This document shows, in pieces, positions 45,267-53,796 of a stretch of 64,000 bases of DNA (within the stretch, counting starts at the first letter, position 1; the number at the start of each line of letters is the position of its first letter). The position numbers and the translations under genes were made by a program. The stretch comes from Kushneria sinocarnis. Its GTDB lineage: Bacteria > Pseudomonadota > Gammaproteobacteria > Pseudomonadales > Halomonadaceae. The stretch spans positions 362,636-426,635 of the forward strand of contig NZ_RBIN01000004.1 of the NCBI RefSeq assembly GCF_003633775.1. The letters are read 5' to 3'. The notes under the pieces were generated by a model, which had not been told where the DNA came from, made no database searches, and was given only the letters and a program-made list of their open reading frames with translations.

Positions 45267-45947
45267 ATGGCCGGCCGACTCCATATCGATCAGTTCGACC
45301 CTGCCACCCTGCTGCCACGGCTGAAGGGAAGCGAGACCCTGATCACTTCGCCCAACATGGCACCCCGGCGCCATCTCACCGCGATCAGGCTCGAGCATGG
45401 CACCCTGCAGGCAGTGCCGATGTTCTGGGGGATGACGCCGGGCTGGCTCGAGGTACTCGATCACGCCCCGCACAATGCCCGGGCGGAGTCTCTCGATGAG
45501 CGGCGCATGTTCCGCGAGGCCTTCGCGGCCCGGCGCTGCCTGGTGCCCGTGTCCGGGGTCTATGTGTGGAAGGAACAGCTGCGCATGAAACAGCCCTTCC
45601 TGGTCACCACGGCCAGCAGGGCGCCCTTCCTGCTGGCCGCCATCTGGTGTCGGTACTTCACCGATGCCACCACCGCCTTCGACTCGCTGGCACTGGTAAC
45701 GGTCGAAGCCAACGCCTTTCTCGCCCCGGTAACGGACCGCTTTCCGACGCTGATCGCACCCGACGAGGCACAGGCGTGGCTCGATCCCCGAACGCCGCTG
45801 ACGCAGGCGCGCAGCCTGCTGGCCCCGGCTCCGAACGAACAGCTGGGGCTGTTTCCGGTTTCCCGCCGGGTCAACAACCCGGCCCACCAGGGGCGCGAGT
45901 GCGCCTGGCCGACCGGCCCCATGCATCTCGTAACCGACATGCCGTAG
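45267..45947 (+). CDS. SRAP-family (YedK/HMCES) protein lacking the catalytic residues
   Basis: A 226-residue SRAP-fold protein. Family landmarks are kept: NMAPRRHL (N30), PMFWGMTPGW, HNARAES (N70), RCLVPVSG, EANAFLAPV and VSRRVNN. Active YedK uses Cys2, Glu105 and His160 to trap abasic sites in single-stranded DNA. Here the start is MAGR (Ala2), the GFYEW-type motif is GVYVWKE (Val100) and IHDR is VTDR (Thr156). Only the Asn stays. The frame is intact, so this is a diverged family member rather than a broken gene. GGAGG precedes the ATG. DNA binding may persist. Confidence 0.85.
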   Translation: MAGRLHIDQFDPATLLPRLKGSETLITSPNMAPRRHLTAIRLEHGTLQAVPMFWGMTPGWLEVLDHAPHNARAESLDERRMFREAFAARRCLVPVSGVYVWKEQLRMKQPFLVTTASRAPFLLAAIWCRYFTDATTAFDSLALVTVEANAFLAPVTDRFPTLIAPDEAQAWLDPRTPLTQARSLLAPAPNEQLGLFPVSRRVNNPAHQGRECAWPTGPMHLVTDMP

Positions 45948-45963
45948 CCACCGCCAGGGCCGG

Positions 45964-47406
45964 CTACTCGAAGGCCTGGGCCGGCATCATCGCCTCGACG
46001 AACATCACCAGCTCCTCCAGCCGCTGCCGATCGCCTTCGTCGAGATCGCTCTGGTTGAGCCGTTCGATCTCGCGGGCAAAGCCGGTCAGGGTCAGCGAGC
46101 TGCCGGTTGCGGAGTTCATCCGCTCCCAGCGGAACTGATCCCAGCGCTCCCGCTCATCGCTGGTCAGCGTTTCGGGGTAGCTGCGCGCCCGGTAGCGGAA
46201 CAGCATCTCTTCGAGCCGCCCGTCCTGGAAGGCCGGCTGCAGCGCCGCCAGGGCCTCGGGATCGGTGTCGCGGACCCGTGCCATTTCGCGCTTGTCACTG
46301 GTGGAGAAGAAACCGCCCGAATAGAGCATCAGATCGGGATCATCGGCCTGCGCCGCGGGCTCGCTGTCGAACACCGCCGCGGCCCGGGTCGCCACCTCGT
46401 CGTGCCCGGCCAGCCACTGCCAGTGCGACTCGGCGGTCGAGCGATCCAGCGAGAGACGTTCGGCCACCCGGCTGTCCACCGTACTGATCGGCAGTACCAC
46501 CGGGCTGCGATTGAGATGAATCACCTTGAGCGGAATACGGGTCTCGCCCTCGGCCAGCTCATCGCTGCTGGCGAACACCCGCGCCCGGATGGCCTCGACA
46601 TCCAGCTCGAACAGCGGGGTCGGATCGACCGACAGATCGTAGACGATCACCCCGTTGGGATTTCTCGGATGGCGTGCCAGCGGCACGATCAGGGCACTGC
46701 AGCCCCGGGATGCGGGATAGCGACGCGAGATGTGCAGCATCGGCTTGCGCGCCTCGACATCCAGCAGGCCTGCCACCCGGTGCTTGTCGCGCAGCGACAG
46801 CAGGTGATCGAACAGCTTCTCGTTGCAGCGGCGCAGCAGCTTCGCCATGGCGATGGTCGCACGCACATCGGCCAGCGCATCATGGGCATCACCGTGCTCG
46901 ATGCCGTTGGCCGCGGTGAGATCCTCGAGCCGGAAGCTGGGGGCCTTGTCGGCCCGTTTCGGCCATTCGATCCCCTCGGGGCGCAGGGCATAAAAGGTGC
47001 GCACGGCATCGATCAGGTCCCAGCGCGAATTGCCGTTCTGCCACTCGCGGGCATAGGGATCGATCAGGTTGCGATAGAACAGATGCCGGGTGACTTCATC
47101 GTCGAAGCGCAGGGTATTGTAGCCCAGCGCGCAGGTGCCCGGCTGCTGCATCAGTGCCTGGATGCGACCGGCAAACTCGGCTTCGGGCAGCCCCCGACGG
47201 GCGGCCTGCTGGGGGGTGATCCCGGTCAGCAGACAGGCTACCGGATGCGGCAGATAGTCATCCGCCGGCCGACAGTAGAGGACTTCCGGCTCACCGATTT
47301 CGTTGAACGCCTCATCGGTGCGGATCGCCGCGAACTGGGACGGCCGATCGCGCCGCGGATCGGCACCGAAGGTTTCGTAATCGTGAAAGAGAAAGGTGGC
47401 TGACAA
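45964..47406 (-). CDS. sbcB: Exodeoxyribonuclease I
   Basis: A 480-residue 3'-5' exonuclease acting on single-stranded DNA. The DEDD exonuclease motifs are FLFHDYETFG (DYE), CALGYNTLRFDDEVTR and EHGDAHDALADVRATIAMAK. The ExoI SH3-like and C-terminal domains follow (DDPDLMLYSGGFFSTSDK, RARSYPETLTSDERERW). The length is close to E. coli ExoI (475). It converges with the SRAP gene, with 16 bases between the stops. Confidence 0.95.
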   Translation of the reverse strand: MSATFLFHDYETFGADPRRDRPSQFAAIRTDEAFNEIGEPEVLYCRPADDYLPHPVACLLTGITPQQAARRGLPEAEFAGRIQALMQQPGTCALGYNTLRFDDEVTRHLFYRNLIDPYAREWQNGNSRWDLIDAVRTFYALRPEGIEWPKRADKAPSFRLEDLTAANGIEHGDAHDALADVRATIAMAKLLRRCNEKLFDHLLSLRDKHRVAGLLDVEARKPMLHISRRYPASRGCSALIVPLARHPRNPNGVIVYDLSVDPTPLFELDVEAIRARVFASSDELAEGETRIPLKVIHLNRSPVVLPISTVDSRVAERLSLDRSTAESHWQWLAGHDEVATRAAAVFDSEPAAQADDPDLMLYSGGFFSTSDKREMARVRDTDPEALAALQPAFQDGRLEEMLFRYRARSYPETLTSDERERWDQFRWERMNSATGSSLTLTGFAREIERLNQSDLDEGDRQRLEELVMFVEAMMPAQAFE

Positions 47407-47471
47407 CGGCAGTTATCCGTCAGACGGTCGACAGGCAGACCCCGGCCGCTCCGGGCCCGGCATGGCCGGAC

Positions 47472-47726
47472 TCAGGAGCGGTTGGGCAGGGTCACGTTGA
47501 GTTCGAGGATCGAGCAGTTGTCCTCGCTGTCGAGGCTGATGTTGATGGCATCCTGATCCACCTCGACATAACGCCGGATCACCTCCAGCAGCTCGCGCTC
47601 CAGCATCGGCATGTAGTCCGGCTGATCCCGCTGGCTGCGCTGGTGGGCCACGATGATCTGCAGACGCTCCTTGGCGACCGAAGCGGACTTCTTGCGCTCA
47701 CCCTTGAGAAAATCGAGTAGTTTCAC
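47472..47726 (-). CDS. minE: Cell division topological specificity factor MinE
   Basis: An 84-residue protein that displaces MinC-MinD from the cell centre. It starts MKLLDFLKGERKKSASVAKE, followed by the MinD-binding RLQIIVAHQRSQR and the dimerisation domain (LEVIRRYVEVDQDAINISL). Its ATG overlaps the minD stop. It is the last gene of minCDE; no clear U-run terminator is seen in the 65 bases before sbcB. Confidence 0.97.
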   Translation of the reverse strand: MKLLDFLKGERKKSASVAKERLQIIVAHQRSQRDQPDYMPMLERELLEVIRRYVEVDQDAINISLDSEDNCSILELNVTLPNRS

Positions 47727-48541
47727 CGACGACCTCCCCCGAACACTCGGCTCAGGAAACCGCGTTTCTGTGCCTGATGGAACCGCAGCGGAATCTCTTC
47801 GCCCATCAGGCGGGAGACAGTATCCGCATAGGCCTGGCCGGCATCGCTCTGCTGATCGTGCGTCACCGGTACCCCTTGGTTGGACGCCCGCAGTACCGCT
47901 TCGGATTCGGGAATCAGTCCCACCAGCTTGATCGCCAGAATCTCCTGGATGTCCTCCAGGTTGAGCATGTCGCCGGTGTCCACCCGATTGGGATCATAGC
48001 GGGTGATCAGCAGCCGCTCGCGGACCGGATCCATGTTCTGCTCGGCACGCCGGGTCTTGGACGCCAGCAGCCCGAGAATGCGGTCGGAGTCGCGCACCGA
48101 GGAGACCTCGGGGTTGGTGACCACGATCGCCTCGTCGGCATAATACATGGCCAGCTGCGCACCGCGCTCGATGCCGGCAGGCGAGTCACAGACGATATAG
48201 TCATACTCCTCCGACAGCGAGTCCAGCACCCGCTCCACGCCCTCCATGGTCAGGGCATCCTTGTCACGGGTCTGGGACGCCGGAAGGATGTGCAGGTTCT
48301 CGGTGCGCTTGTCGCGGATCAGGGCCTGGTTGAGGCCGGCCTCGCCCTGGATGACATTGACCAGGTCGTAGACCACGCGACGCTCGCAGCCCATGATCAG
48401 ATCGAGATTGCGCAGCCCCACATCAAAATCGATGACAACGGTCTTGTTGCCACGAAGCGCCAGTCCCGTGGCGATGGCTGCTGCACTGGTGGTCTTGCCG
48501 ACTCCGCCCTTGCCGGAGGTCACTACAATGATCTTGGCCAA
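47723..48541 (-). CDS. minD: Septum site-determining ATPase MinD
   Basis: A 272-residue deviant Walker ATPase that oscillates between the poles and recruits MinC. The motif VVTSGKGGVGKTTSAAAIAT is the deviant P-loop; VIDFDVGLRNLDLIMGCERR and VVTNPEVSSVRDSDRILGLL are typical. The C-terminal amphipathic membrane helix includes KRGFLSRVFGG. It lies 66 bases after minC. Confidence 0.98.
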   Translation of the reverse strand: MAKIIVVTSGKGGVGKTTSAAAIATGLALRGNKTVVIDFDVGLRNLDLIMGCERRVVYDLVNVIQGEAGLNQALIRDKRTENLHILPASQTRDKDALTMEGVERVLDSLSEEYDYIVCDSPAGIERGAQLAMYYADEAIVVTNPEVSSVRDSDRILGLLASKTRRAEQNMDPVRERLLITRYDPNRVDTGDMLNLEDIQEILAIKLVGLIPESEAVLRASNQGVPVTHDQQSDAGQAYADTVSRLMGEEIPLRFHQAQKRGFLSRVFGGGRR

Positions 48542-48607
48542 AATGCGTTTCCTGTTGTCACGGTTTGAACATGAGCCACGGGTGCAGAGCGCGCCGAATG
48601 GCGAAAG

Positions 48608-49354
48608 TCAGACCAGCGTGCGGATATTGAGCTGATCCTCGGACAGGCGCACCTCCACATTGGCGCCCAGCAGTTCGACATCGATATCCTCGAGTCGCTT
48701 GTAGTTGCCGGCAATCGACAACAGCTCGGCATGCAGTTCCTGACAGAAGATGCCAACCTCGCGACTGCCGTGGATGCCCGCCAGGGCACGGCCACGCAGC
48801 GGGCCGTAGACATGAACGCTGCCTGCCGCGAGGATCTCCGCGCCGGCGTTGACCGCACCGACGATCACCAGATCCCCGTGGGGAGCGCTGAGCTGCTGCC
48901 CCGAACGCACCGTCCCCCGGAAGATGCGACCACCCTCCAGGGCCGGCGCCTCGGAGTTTTCGCGCGCCTCGGCGGCCGCTTCGGCGCCGGTGTCGTGCGC
49001 CTCCCCGCTCGCCGGTGCCGCGGCACGGATTTCCTGGGGCGGAAACCAGCCCAGTCCCAGTGCCCAGGCAGACTGCTTGATGCCATCACCGCCACCGCGC
49101 ACCGCTACCGGCAACAGCTTGTGCTCACGGCAGACCGCACACAGTCGCTCCAGCGCCAGATGCGGCGCATCCAGCTTCTCCACGCTCAGTACCACCGGCG
49201 TATGCTGAAAGAAGGCCGGTGACTGGTTGAGCTTGCCGGCCAGCTGAGTGGCTACCCGCTCGGGGTCGGCCGTGGCCAGCTCCATGACCGTCATCGGCAG
49301 CATGCCACCCTTGAACGTGAAGGCGACCTCGGCCCTGTCCACCTTGAGACTCAT
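48608..49354 (-). CDS. minC: Septum formation inhibitor MinC
   Basis: A 248-residue FtsZ inhibitor. The N-terminal domain (about 1-105) precedes a linker rich in Ala and Glu (about 108-130). The C-terminal beta-helix has IFRGTVRSGQQLSAPHGDLV and VHVYGPLRGRALAGIHGSRE followed by GIFCQELHAELLSIAGNYK, the family signature that binds MinD. It is the first gene of the min operon. Confidence 0.95.
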   Translation of the reverse strand: MSLKVDRAEVAFTFKGGMLPMTVMELATADPERVATQLAGKLNQSPAFFQHTPVVLSVEKLDAPHLALERLCAVCREHKLLPVAVRGGGDGIKQSAWALGLGWFPPQEIRAAAPASGEAHDTGAEAAAEARENSEAPALEGGRIFRGTVRSGQQLSAPHGDLVIVGAVNAGAEILAAGSVHVYGPLRGRALAGIHGSREVGIFCQELHAELLSIAGNYKRLEDIDVELLGANVEVRLSEDQLNIRTLV

Positions 49355-49592
49355 GCCCGGCTCCCATCGGTAAAGATTGTCATGAATGCTAAAGCGAGGG
49401 TGGCTTCAGATGCCATTGATCATACGGCCTGTAACGCTCGCTGTCAGGTGTCGGCAAGCTGCGACGCTGCCCTTTCACGACGACGGCTGACATGATTAGA
49501 TGATGGGGTTTCGGAGCACCACGACACCGCTTTTCGCCTGCTGCGACCAGCGGTGTGCTCCATCGCCTGCATTTCGGAAGAACGCCTCCTTC
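49355..49592. other. Divergent intergenic region between minC and the DUF349 gene
   Basis: 238 bases separate the two divergent genes. Promoters for both must lie here. I see no convincing -35/-10 pair; TTACAG and TAGCAT on the minus strand around 49400-49435 are weak candidates for minC. Confidence 0.4.
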
Positions 49593-52400
49593 ATGTCCGG
49601 ATTTCTGCAACGCCTGTTTGCGCCGCGCTGGCGTCATCCCGACCCCCGGGTACGTCGCACGGCGGTTGATCGGCTCGATCCCGAGCGCGATCGTGATACG
49701 CTTCGCCAGCTGCTCGATGATCCCGACCGGGATGTCCGCCGGGCAGCCATGGCCCGGCTGGATGACCCCCGCCTTTTGCTCGAAGGCAGCACCCCGCTCG
49801 AAGATCCCGAACTGCGCCGGCAGCTGATCGCGCTGATCAGCGGGCAGCAGTCCGGCGCTCCCTCGCTCGAGGAACGCCTGCCGCTGATCGAAAGGATCGA
49901 TGACCCCGAGCTGCTGGAAGCGCTTGCCTACAGGGGTGACAACCAGCAGCTGCGGCTGGCCGCCCTGGCCCACCTGAAAAGCGAAGAGCGGCTGATCGAG
50001 CAGGCCTGCCACAACAGCATTGCTGCGGTCCGTCGGGCAGCGGCAGCCCGCATCGACAGTGATAACGGGCTCGAGAGACTGACCCGCGAGTCCCGCCGGG
50101 ATCGCCATGTGGCCCGCCATGCCCGCGAACGGCTCAACGAGCGGCGCAATCGGCTGCGTGAACGCGACGAGCGGCATCAGCGTCGCGAAACCCTGATCGA
50201 ACAGCTCAATCAGCTGGTGCGCGCCCGCTGGGAGCCGATGTATGCCGCCCGGCTGCGCCATCTGCAGCGCGAATGGTCACCGCTGGCCGAGGGTGCCGAA
50301 GAGGCCCAGCTCCAGCGCTTTCGCGACCTCGAGGCCCGGGCCGGTGAGCGCATCGAGGCCGAGCAGACCCAGCACCGCGCCGAACAGGCCCGCGAACAGG
50401 CCGAAACCGAAGCCCGCTCGATTGTCGATGCACTCGACGAGACGCTCGAACGTTTCGCCCAGCTGACTGCGGTTACCGCTCAGGAGGTCGACTGGCTGCG
50501 CGCCCAGCGCCAGCTCCACGACGAACGCTGGCGCGAACTGACCGATCGCCATTCGCCGGAAGCCGACCTGCAACAGCGCTTCGAGCACAGTCAGCGCCGC
50601 TACAGTGAAATCATCCAGGCCTGGCAGCACTACCGCGATCATGCCGAAGCACTGGACCGGGCGCTTGCCGAACCGGATCACGCGACCCTGACCACGCTCT
50701 GCGAGAGCATCGCCTGGCCCGCCGAGCTGCCATCCCCGGCACCGCTGCAGGAAGCCCGACAGCGTCTTGCACGCGAGCAGGAGACGGTCGCCGCCGGGCC
50801 CGCACAGGAAGAAGCCGACCCGCCCGCCAGAAGCGACGAACGCTTTGCCGCCGATCTGGATCAGCTCGAACACTGTCTGGAACAGGGCGATCTGAACCGG
50901 GCGATGCGCCTGCACGACAGTCTGCAGCAGCGTCAGCAGCGCCTGCCGGCGGAGGAGTACCGCGCGCATGCGGCCCGGTTGCGTCAGCTGGGCGCACGCG
51001 TACTCGAGCTGCGTGACTGGCGCAACTTCGCTGCCACCCCCAAGCGTGAACAGCTCTGCGAGGCGATGGAGGCGCTGGCCGACACCGAACTCGATGACCG
51101 GACCCGCGATCAGCGCCATCGGCGCCTGGTCAACGAATGGAAGGCGCTGGGCAGTGCCGCCGCCACCCGCGAACTGGCCCAGCGCTTTCGCACCGCCTCG
51201 GATCGGGTACGCGAACAGCTCAGCGATTTTCATGCCGCCCGCGACCGGCTGCGTCAGGACAACCGCGCCCGGCGTCAGACGCTTTGCGAGCAGATCGAAA
51301 CCCTGCTCGAACAGCCCGACGCCATCAGCGACCCCGACGAGCTGCGCACCATTCGCGACCGTGCCCGCGAGGAGTGGCGACAGTATACGCCCGTGCCCCG
51401 CGAGGAGGGCGAGGATCTCAAGCGTCGTTTCTCGAAGGCCATGCGTACCCTGCAGGGCGTGATCGATCAGCAGGCGCGCGCCATCGGCGATGCCAAGCGC
51501 GAACTGATCGACCAGGCCCGTGCGCTCGAGCAGGGCGACATGAAGGCCGGTGAGCGGGCCGAACAGGCCAAGACACTGCAGCGCCGCTGGCGTGAGCTCG
51601 GCCGTGCGCCACGCGGTGATGAACAGGCCCTCTGGAAGGAGTTCCGGGGCATCTGTGACAGCATCTTCGCCCTGCGTGACGAGCAGCGTCAGCAGCATCG
51701 TCGTCAGCAGGACGCCAGGCTGGATGCCATGCAGTCACTGATCGAACGACTCGACAGCTGGCAGCCCGAGCGGGCCGAAGAGCGTCACGTGCTGGAGGAG
51801 GCACTCGAAGAAGCGCGACAGCTTACGCCGCTGCCGACCGGCAATCGTGCCAGTGGCATGCAGAAGCGCTGGAACGGCATCGTGCGCGACCGTGAAACCA
51901 GGCTGGAAATGCTCGAGCTGCAGAATCTGCACACCCGCTGGCAGCAGTGGGCACCGCTGCTGCAGGATCACGTGGATGCCGACGCGCAGCAGCTCTCGGG
52001 CGACGCACCGGAACCGATCGAACTCCCCGCCACGCCGAAACTCTCCGTCCGGGCACGCCAGGCACATGCCGATCGCAACACCGCACGGACCACCACCACG
52101 GCAGAGCACGCCGAGGAGTGGCTGGCACATCTGCGGGTCTATCTGACCGTGCTCGCCGGTGCCCCGGTCGAGCCGGCCGATGCCTCCCGCCGGCTGGATG
52201 TCCAGGTCGCCCGTCTCAATGATGGCATGGGATCGGATCTGACCCTGCATGACGAGCTGGATCAGCTGCAGTGCCAGCTGCTGGCCAACGGACCGATCTC
52301 CCCGGCGAGCTGGCAGCACACCGCGCCCCGGCTCGAGGCCCTGATGGAGCGCATCTGCCATTCGGCAATCCGGGAAGCCGATGAGGACGAAAGTGGTTGA
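49593..52400 (+). CDS. DUF349 coiled-coil protein with N-terminal HEAT-like repeats
   Basis: A 935-residue, very charged protein without signal or membrane segment. The first 180 residues contain HEAT-like pairs such as DPRVRRTAVDRLDPERDRD and DPDRDVRRAAMARLDDP. The rest is mostly alpha-helical coil, Arg/Glu/Gln-rich, with repeated DUF349-type units (RRLVNEWKALGSAAATREL, AKTLQRRWRELGRAPRGDEQ, SGMQKRWNGIVRDRE). Function is unknown. ATG 49593 (MSGFLQRLFAPRW) is chosen because upstream codons have no family character. The stop overlaps the -35 of the following tRNA promoter. Confidence 0.85.
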   Translation: MSGFLQRLFAPRWRHPDPRVRRTAVDRLDPERDRDTLRQLLDDPDRDVRRAAMARLDDPRLLLEGSTPLEDPELRRQLIALISGQQSGAPSLEERLPLIERIDDPELLEALAYRGDNQQLRLAALAHLKSEERLIEQACHNSIAAVRRAAAARIDSDNGLERLTRESRRDRHVARHARERLNERRNRLRERDERHQRRETLIEQLNQLVRARWEPMYAARLRHLQREWSPLAEGAEEAQLQRFRDLEARAGERIEAEQTQHRAEQAREQAETEARSIVDALDETLERFAQLTAVTAQEVDWLRAQRQLHDERWRELTDRHSPEADLQQRFEHSQRRYSEIIQAWQHYRDHAEALDRALAEPDHATLTTLCESIAWPAELPSPAPLQEARQRLAREQETVAAGPAQEEADPPARSDERFAADLDQLEHCLEQGDLNRAMRLHDSLQQRQQRLPAEEYRAHAARLRQLGARVLELRDWRNFAATPKREQLCEAMEALADTELDDRTRDQRHRRLVNEWKALGSAAATRELAQRFRTASDRVREQLSDFHAARDRLRQDNRARRQTLCEQIETLLEQPDAISDPDELRTIRDRAREEWRQYTPVPREEGEDLKRRFSKAMRTLQGVIDQQARAIGDAKRELIDQARALEQGDMKAGERAEQAKTLQRRWRELGRAPRGDEQALWKEFRGICDSIFALRDEQRQQHRRQQDARLDAMQSLIERLDSWQPERAEERHVLEEALEEARQLTPLPTGNRASGMQKRWNGIVRDRETRLEMLELQNLHTRWQQWAPLLQDHVDADAQQLSGDAPEPIELPATPKLSVRARQAHADRNTARTTTTAEHAEEWLAHLRVYLTVLAGAPVEPADASRRLDVQVARLNDGMGSDLTLHDELDQLQCQLLANGPISPASWQHTAPRLEALMERICHSAIREADEDESG

Positions 52401-52424
52401 CGCAGCGTCAGAAAAGCGTAATAT
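52397..52424 (+). promoter_or_regulatory. Promoter of initiator tRNA gene
   Basis: TTGACG (52397-52402), 16 bases, TAATAT (52419-52424), followed by a GC-rich discriminator GGCGC, the usual feature of stable-RNA promoters under growth-rate control. The -35 overlaps the stop codon of the upstream gene. Confidence 0.65.
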
Positions 52425-52437
52425 AGGCGCACGTCGA

Positions 52438-52514
<77 letters not shown>

Positions 52515-52524
52515 AGATTCGATC

Positions 52525-52556
52525 AAACCGGTACTCAAACAGGGTACCGGTTTTTT
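52525..52556 (+). terminator. Rho-independent terminator of the tRNA gene
   Basis: AAACCGGTAC (52525-52534) pairs with GTACCGGTTT (52544-52553), a 10-bp stem with a 9-base loop, ending in six T (52551-52556). It starts 11 bases after the tRNA CCA end. Confidence 0.9.
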
Positions 52557-52621
52557 CATGTCCGGCCCCCGGGTCTTGTCACGGATGGTGTCTCCGGCAG
52601 TCGTCGACTCCCCTTTCATGC

Positions 52622-52685
52622 AGCCCCGGCGACCGGGATGCGATCGCACCGGCACTCGAGCGAGTGCCGGTGTTGCATGTCCGGC
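52622..52685 (+). repeat. Decayed second copy of the tRNA 3' end and its terminator
   Basis: GATGCGATC...CATGTCCGGC (52637-52685) aligns by hand with 52516-52566 after the tRNA at about 38 of 49 positions, including the hairpin stem and the CATGTCCGGC flank. The preceding bases GCCCCGGCGACC resemble the tRNA acceptor end and CCA. The hairpin CACCGGCACTCG (52647-52658)/CGAGTGCCGGTG (52661-52672) is perfect but the T-run has become GTTG. This looks like the relic of a tandem tRNA-fMet copy. Confidence 0.6.
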
Positions 52686-52779
52686 AGCCAGCACCGCACA
52701 CCGCAGCAGACGCTCTCGCGCCTCGTCGCTTTGCCCCTTTTGACCTGCACGCCATGCCGCTTGCAAGCCGATGCTGCAG

Positions 52780-53586
52780 CTAGCCGCGCTGTTCCGGCGT
52801 CACCCCTGCATGTTCGGCCAGCGCCGGAATCAGCGTGACCCTCCCCCAGCCGGGCAGCTTGATGGCGCCATCGAGCGGGTCGATGCCGAAGACCAGTCCC
52901 AGCAGGTTGAACTCCAGCCCCTCCTCGCGGGCCAGCAACACGCCGGCCAGTCCGAACAGCGACAGCTGATAGCCGGTGTTGCTGGGAGCTGGCGCCACGA
53001 ACCGCGCGGCCTGATCGCGCCCGTCCACCAGGTAATCCTTGCCCAGCGCCAGCGCCGGCATTTCAACGCTCAGCTGTGGCGCCTGGCGCAGCATCCAGGC
53101 CGTGAAGCTGTTGCTGTTGGGCCCGGGCCAGATGCGGTAGGTCTGCGCCCAGGGATAGCGGCGCGCCGCACGCTGCAATTCATCAATCGCCTGTCGGGCC
53201 CGCTCGCCGCGCACCTCACCCAGCAGCTGAGGCGGCTGGCCGTACCACTCCCGATCGGGATAACCCTGACGCTCGCGCACCGTGGGACGTCGCCATCCCT
53301 GCACCTCATAGCTGGTCCAGTGCCCGCCATGGCGCGGTTTCACCGCAATCCAGGTGTGCATCGCAAAGGCCCCCCGCCATTCGAACGCCCGAGCGCCATA
53401 GACCTGCACCACCGCCTCGGGGGTGGCAGCCGGATCCGGTGCCAGATGCCGTGCCCGGGCATGGCTGGCGGTCGACCAGTTGCCCTCGAAGGCTATCTGC
53501 CCGGTCAACAGCAGCGTCACCGGGCCCAGCAGCAAAACCATTACCAGTGCCAGCAGCCCCGCCAGCACTCTCGTGAACCATCGCAC
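52780..53586 (-). CDS. DUF3750-type membrane-anchored protein
   Basis: A 268-residue protein with one N-terminal membrane anchor (VLAGLLALVMVLLLGPVTLL) and a soluble periplasmic part containing AFAMHTWIAVKPRHGGHW, RIWPGPNSNSFTAWMLRQ and the AREEGLEFNLLGLVFGIDP region. These match the DUF3750 family, whose function is unknown. The NSNSF motif and His residues suggest an enzyme, possibly an acyl or peptide hydrolase fold, but I cannot support a reaction. Confidence 0.75.
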   Translation of the reverse strand: MRWFTRVLAGLLALVMVLLLGPVTLLLTGQIAFEGNWSTASHARARHLAPDPAATPEAVVQVYGARAFEWRGAFAMHTWIAVKPRHGGHWTSYEVQGWRRPTVRERQGYPDREWYGQPPQLLGEVRGERARQAIDELQRAARRYPWAQTYRIWPGPNSNSFTAWMLRQAPQLSVEMPALALGKDYLVDGRDQAARFVAPAPSNTGYQLSLFGLAGVLLAREEGLEFNLLGLVFGIDPLDGAIKLPGWGRVTLIPALAEHAGVTPEQRG

Positions 53587-53796
53587 CTGATTCAGGCTCC
53601 CTTTCGATCATGACTGAAACTCCGATGCCGCTGCCCGGGGCAGCATTACCCTCCTTCGACTGCCGATCGTCGGCTGCGCCTTGAATTTCTCCCCTTTCAC
53701 CATTATTACCCGATACATGATCCGGGCGATGGCCTCCGGCCGTGCCGGGCTCACCGCCTCCACCCACATGAATCCGCTGACAAGGGTTTGCACATC

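Noticed and set aside
49389..51698. Minus-strand frames of 290 and 473 codons opposite the DUF349 gene
   Set aside because: They mirror the Glu/Arg-rich coil codons of the real gene and have no recognisable domain.
52622..52672. A second functional tRNA gene or terminator downstream of tRNA-fMet
   Set aside because: Only an acceptor-end-like piece and a hairpin without a T-run are present; no anticodon stem or D-arm can be folded, so it is scored as a relic.
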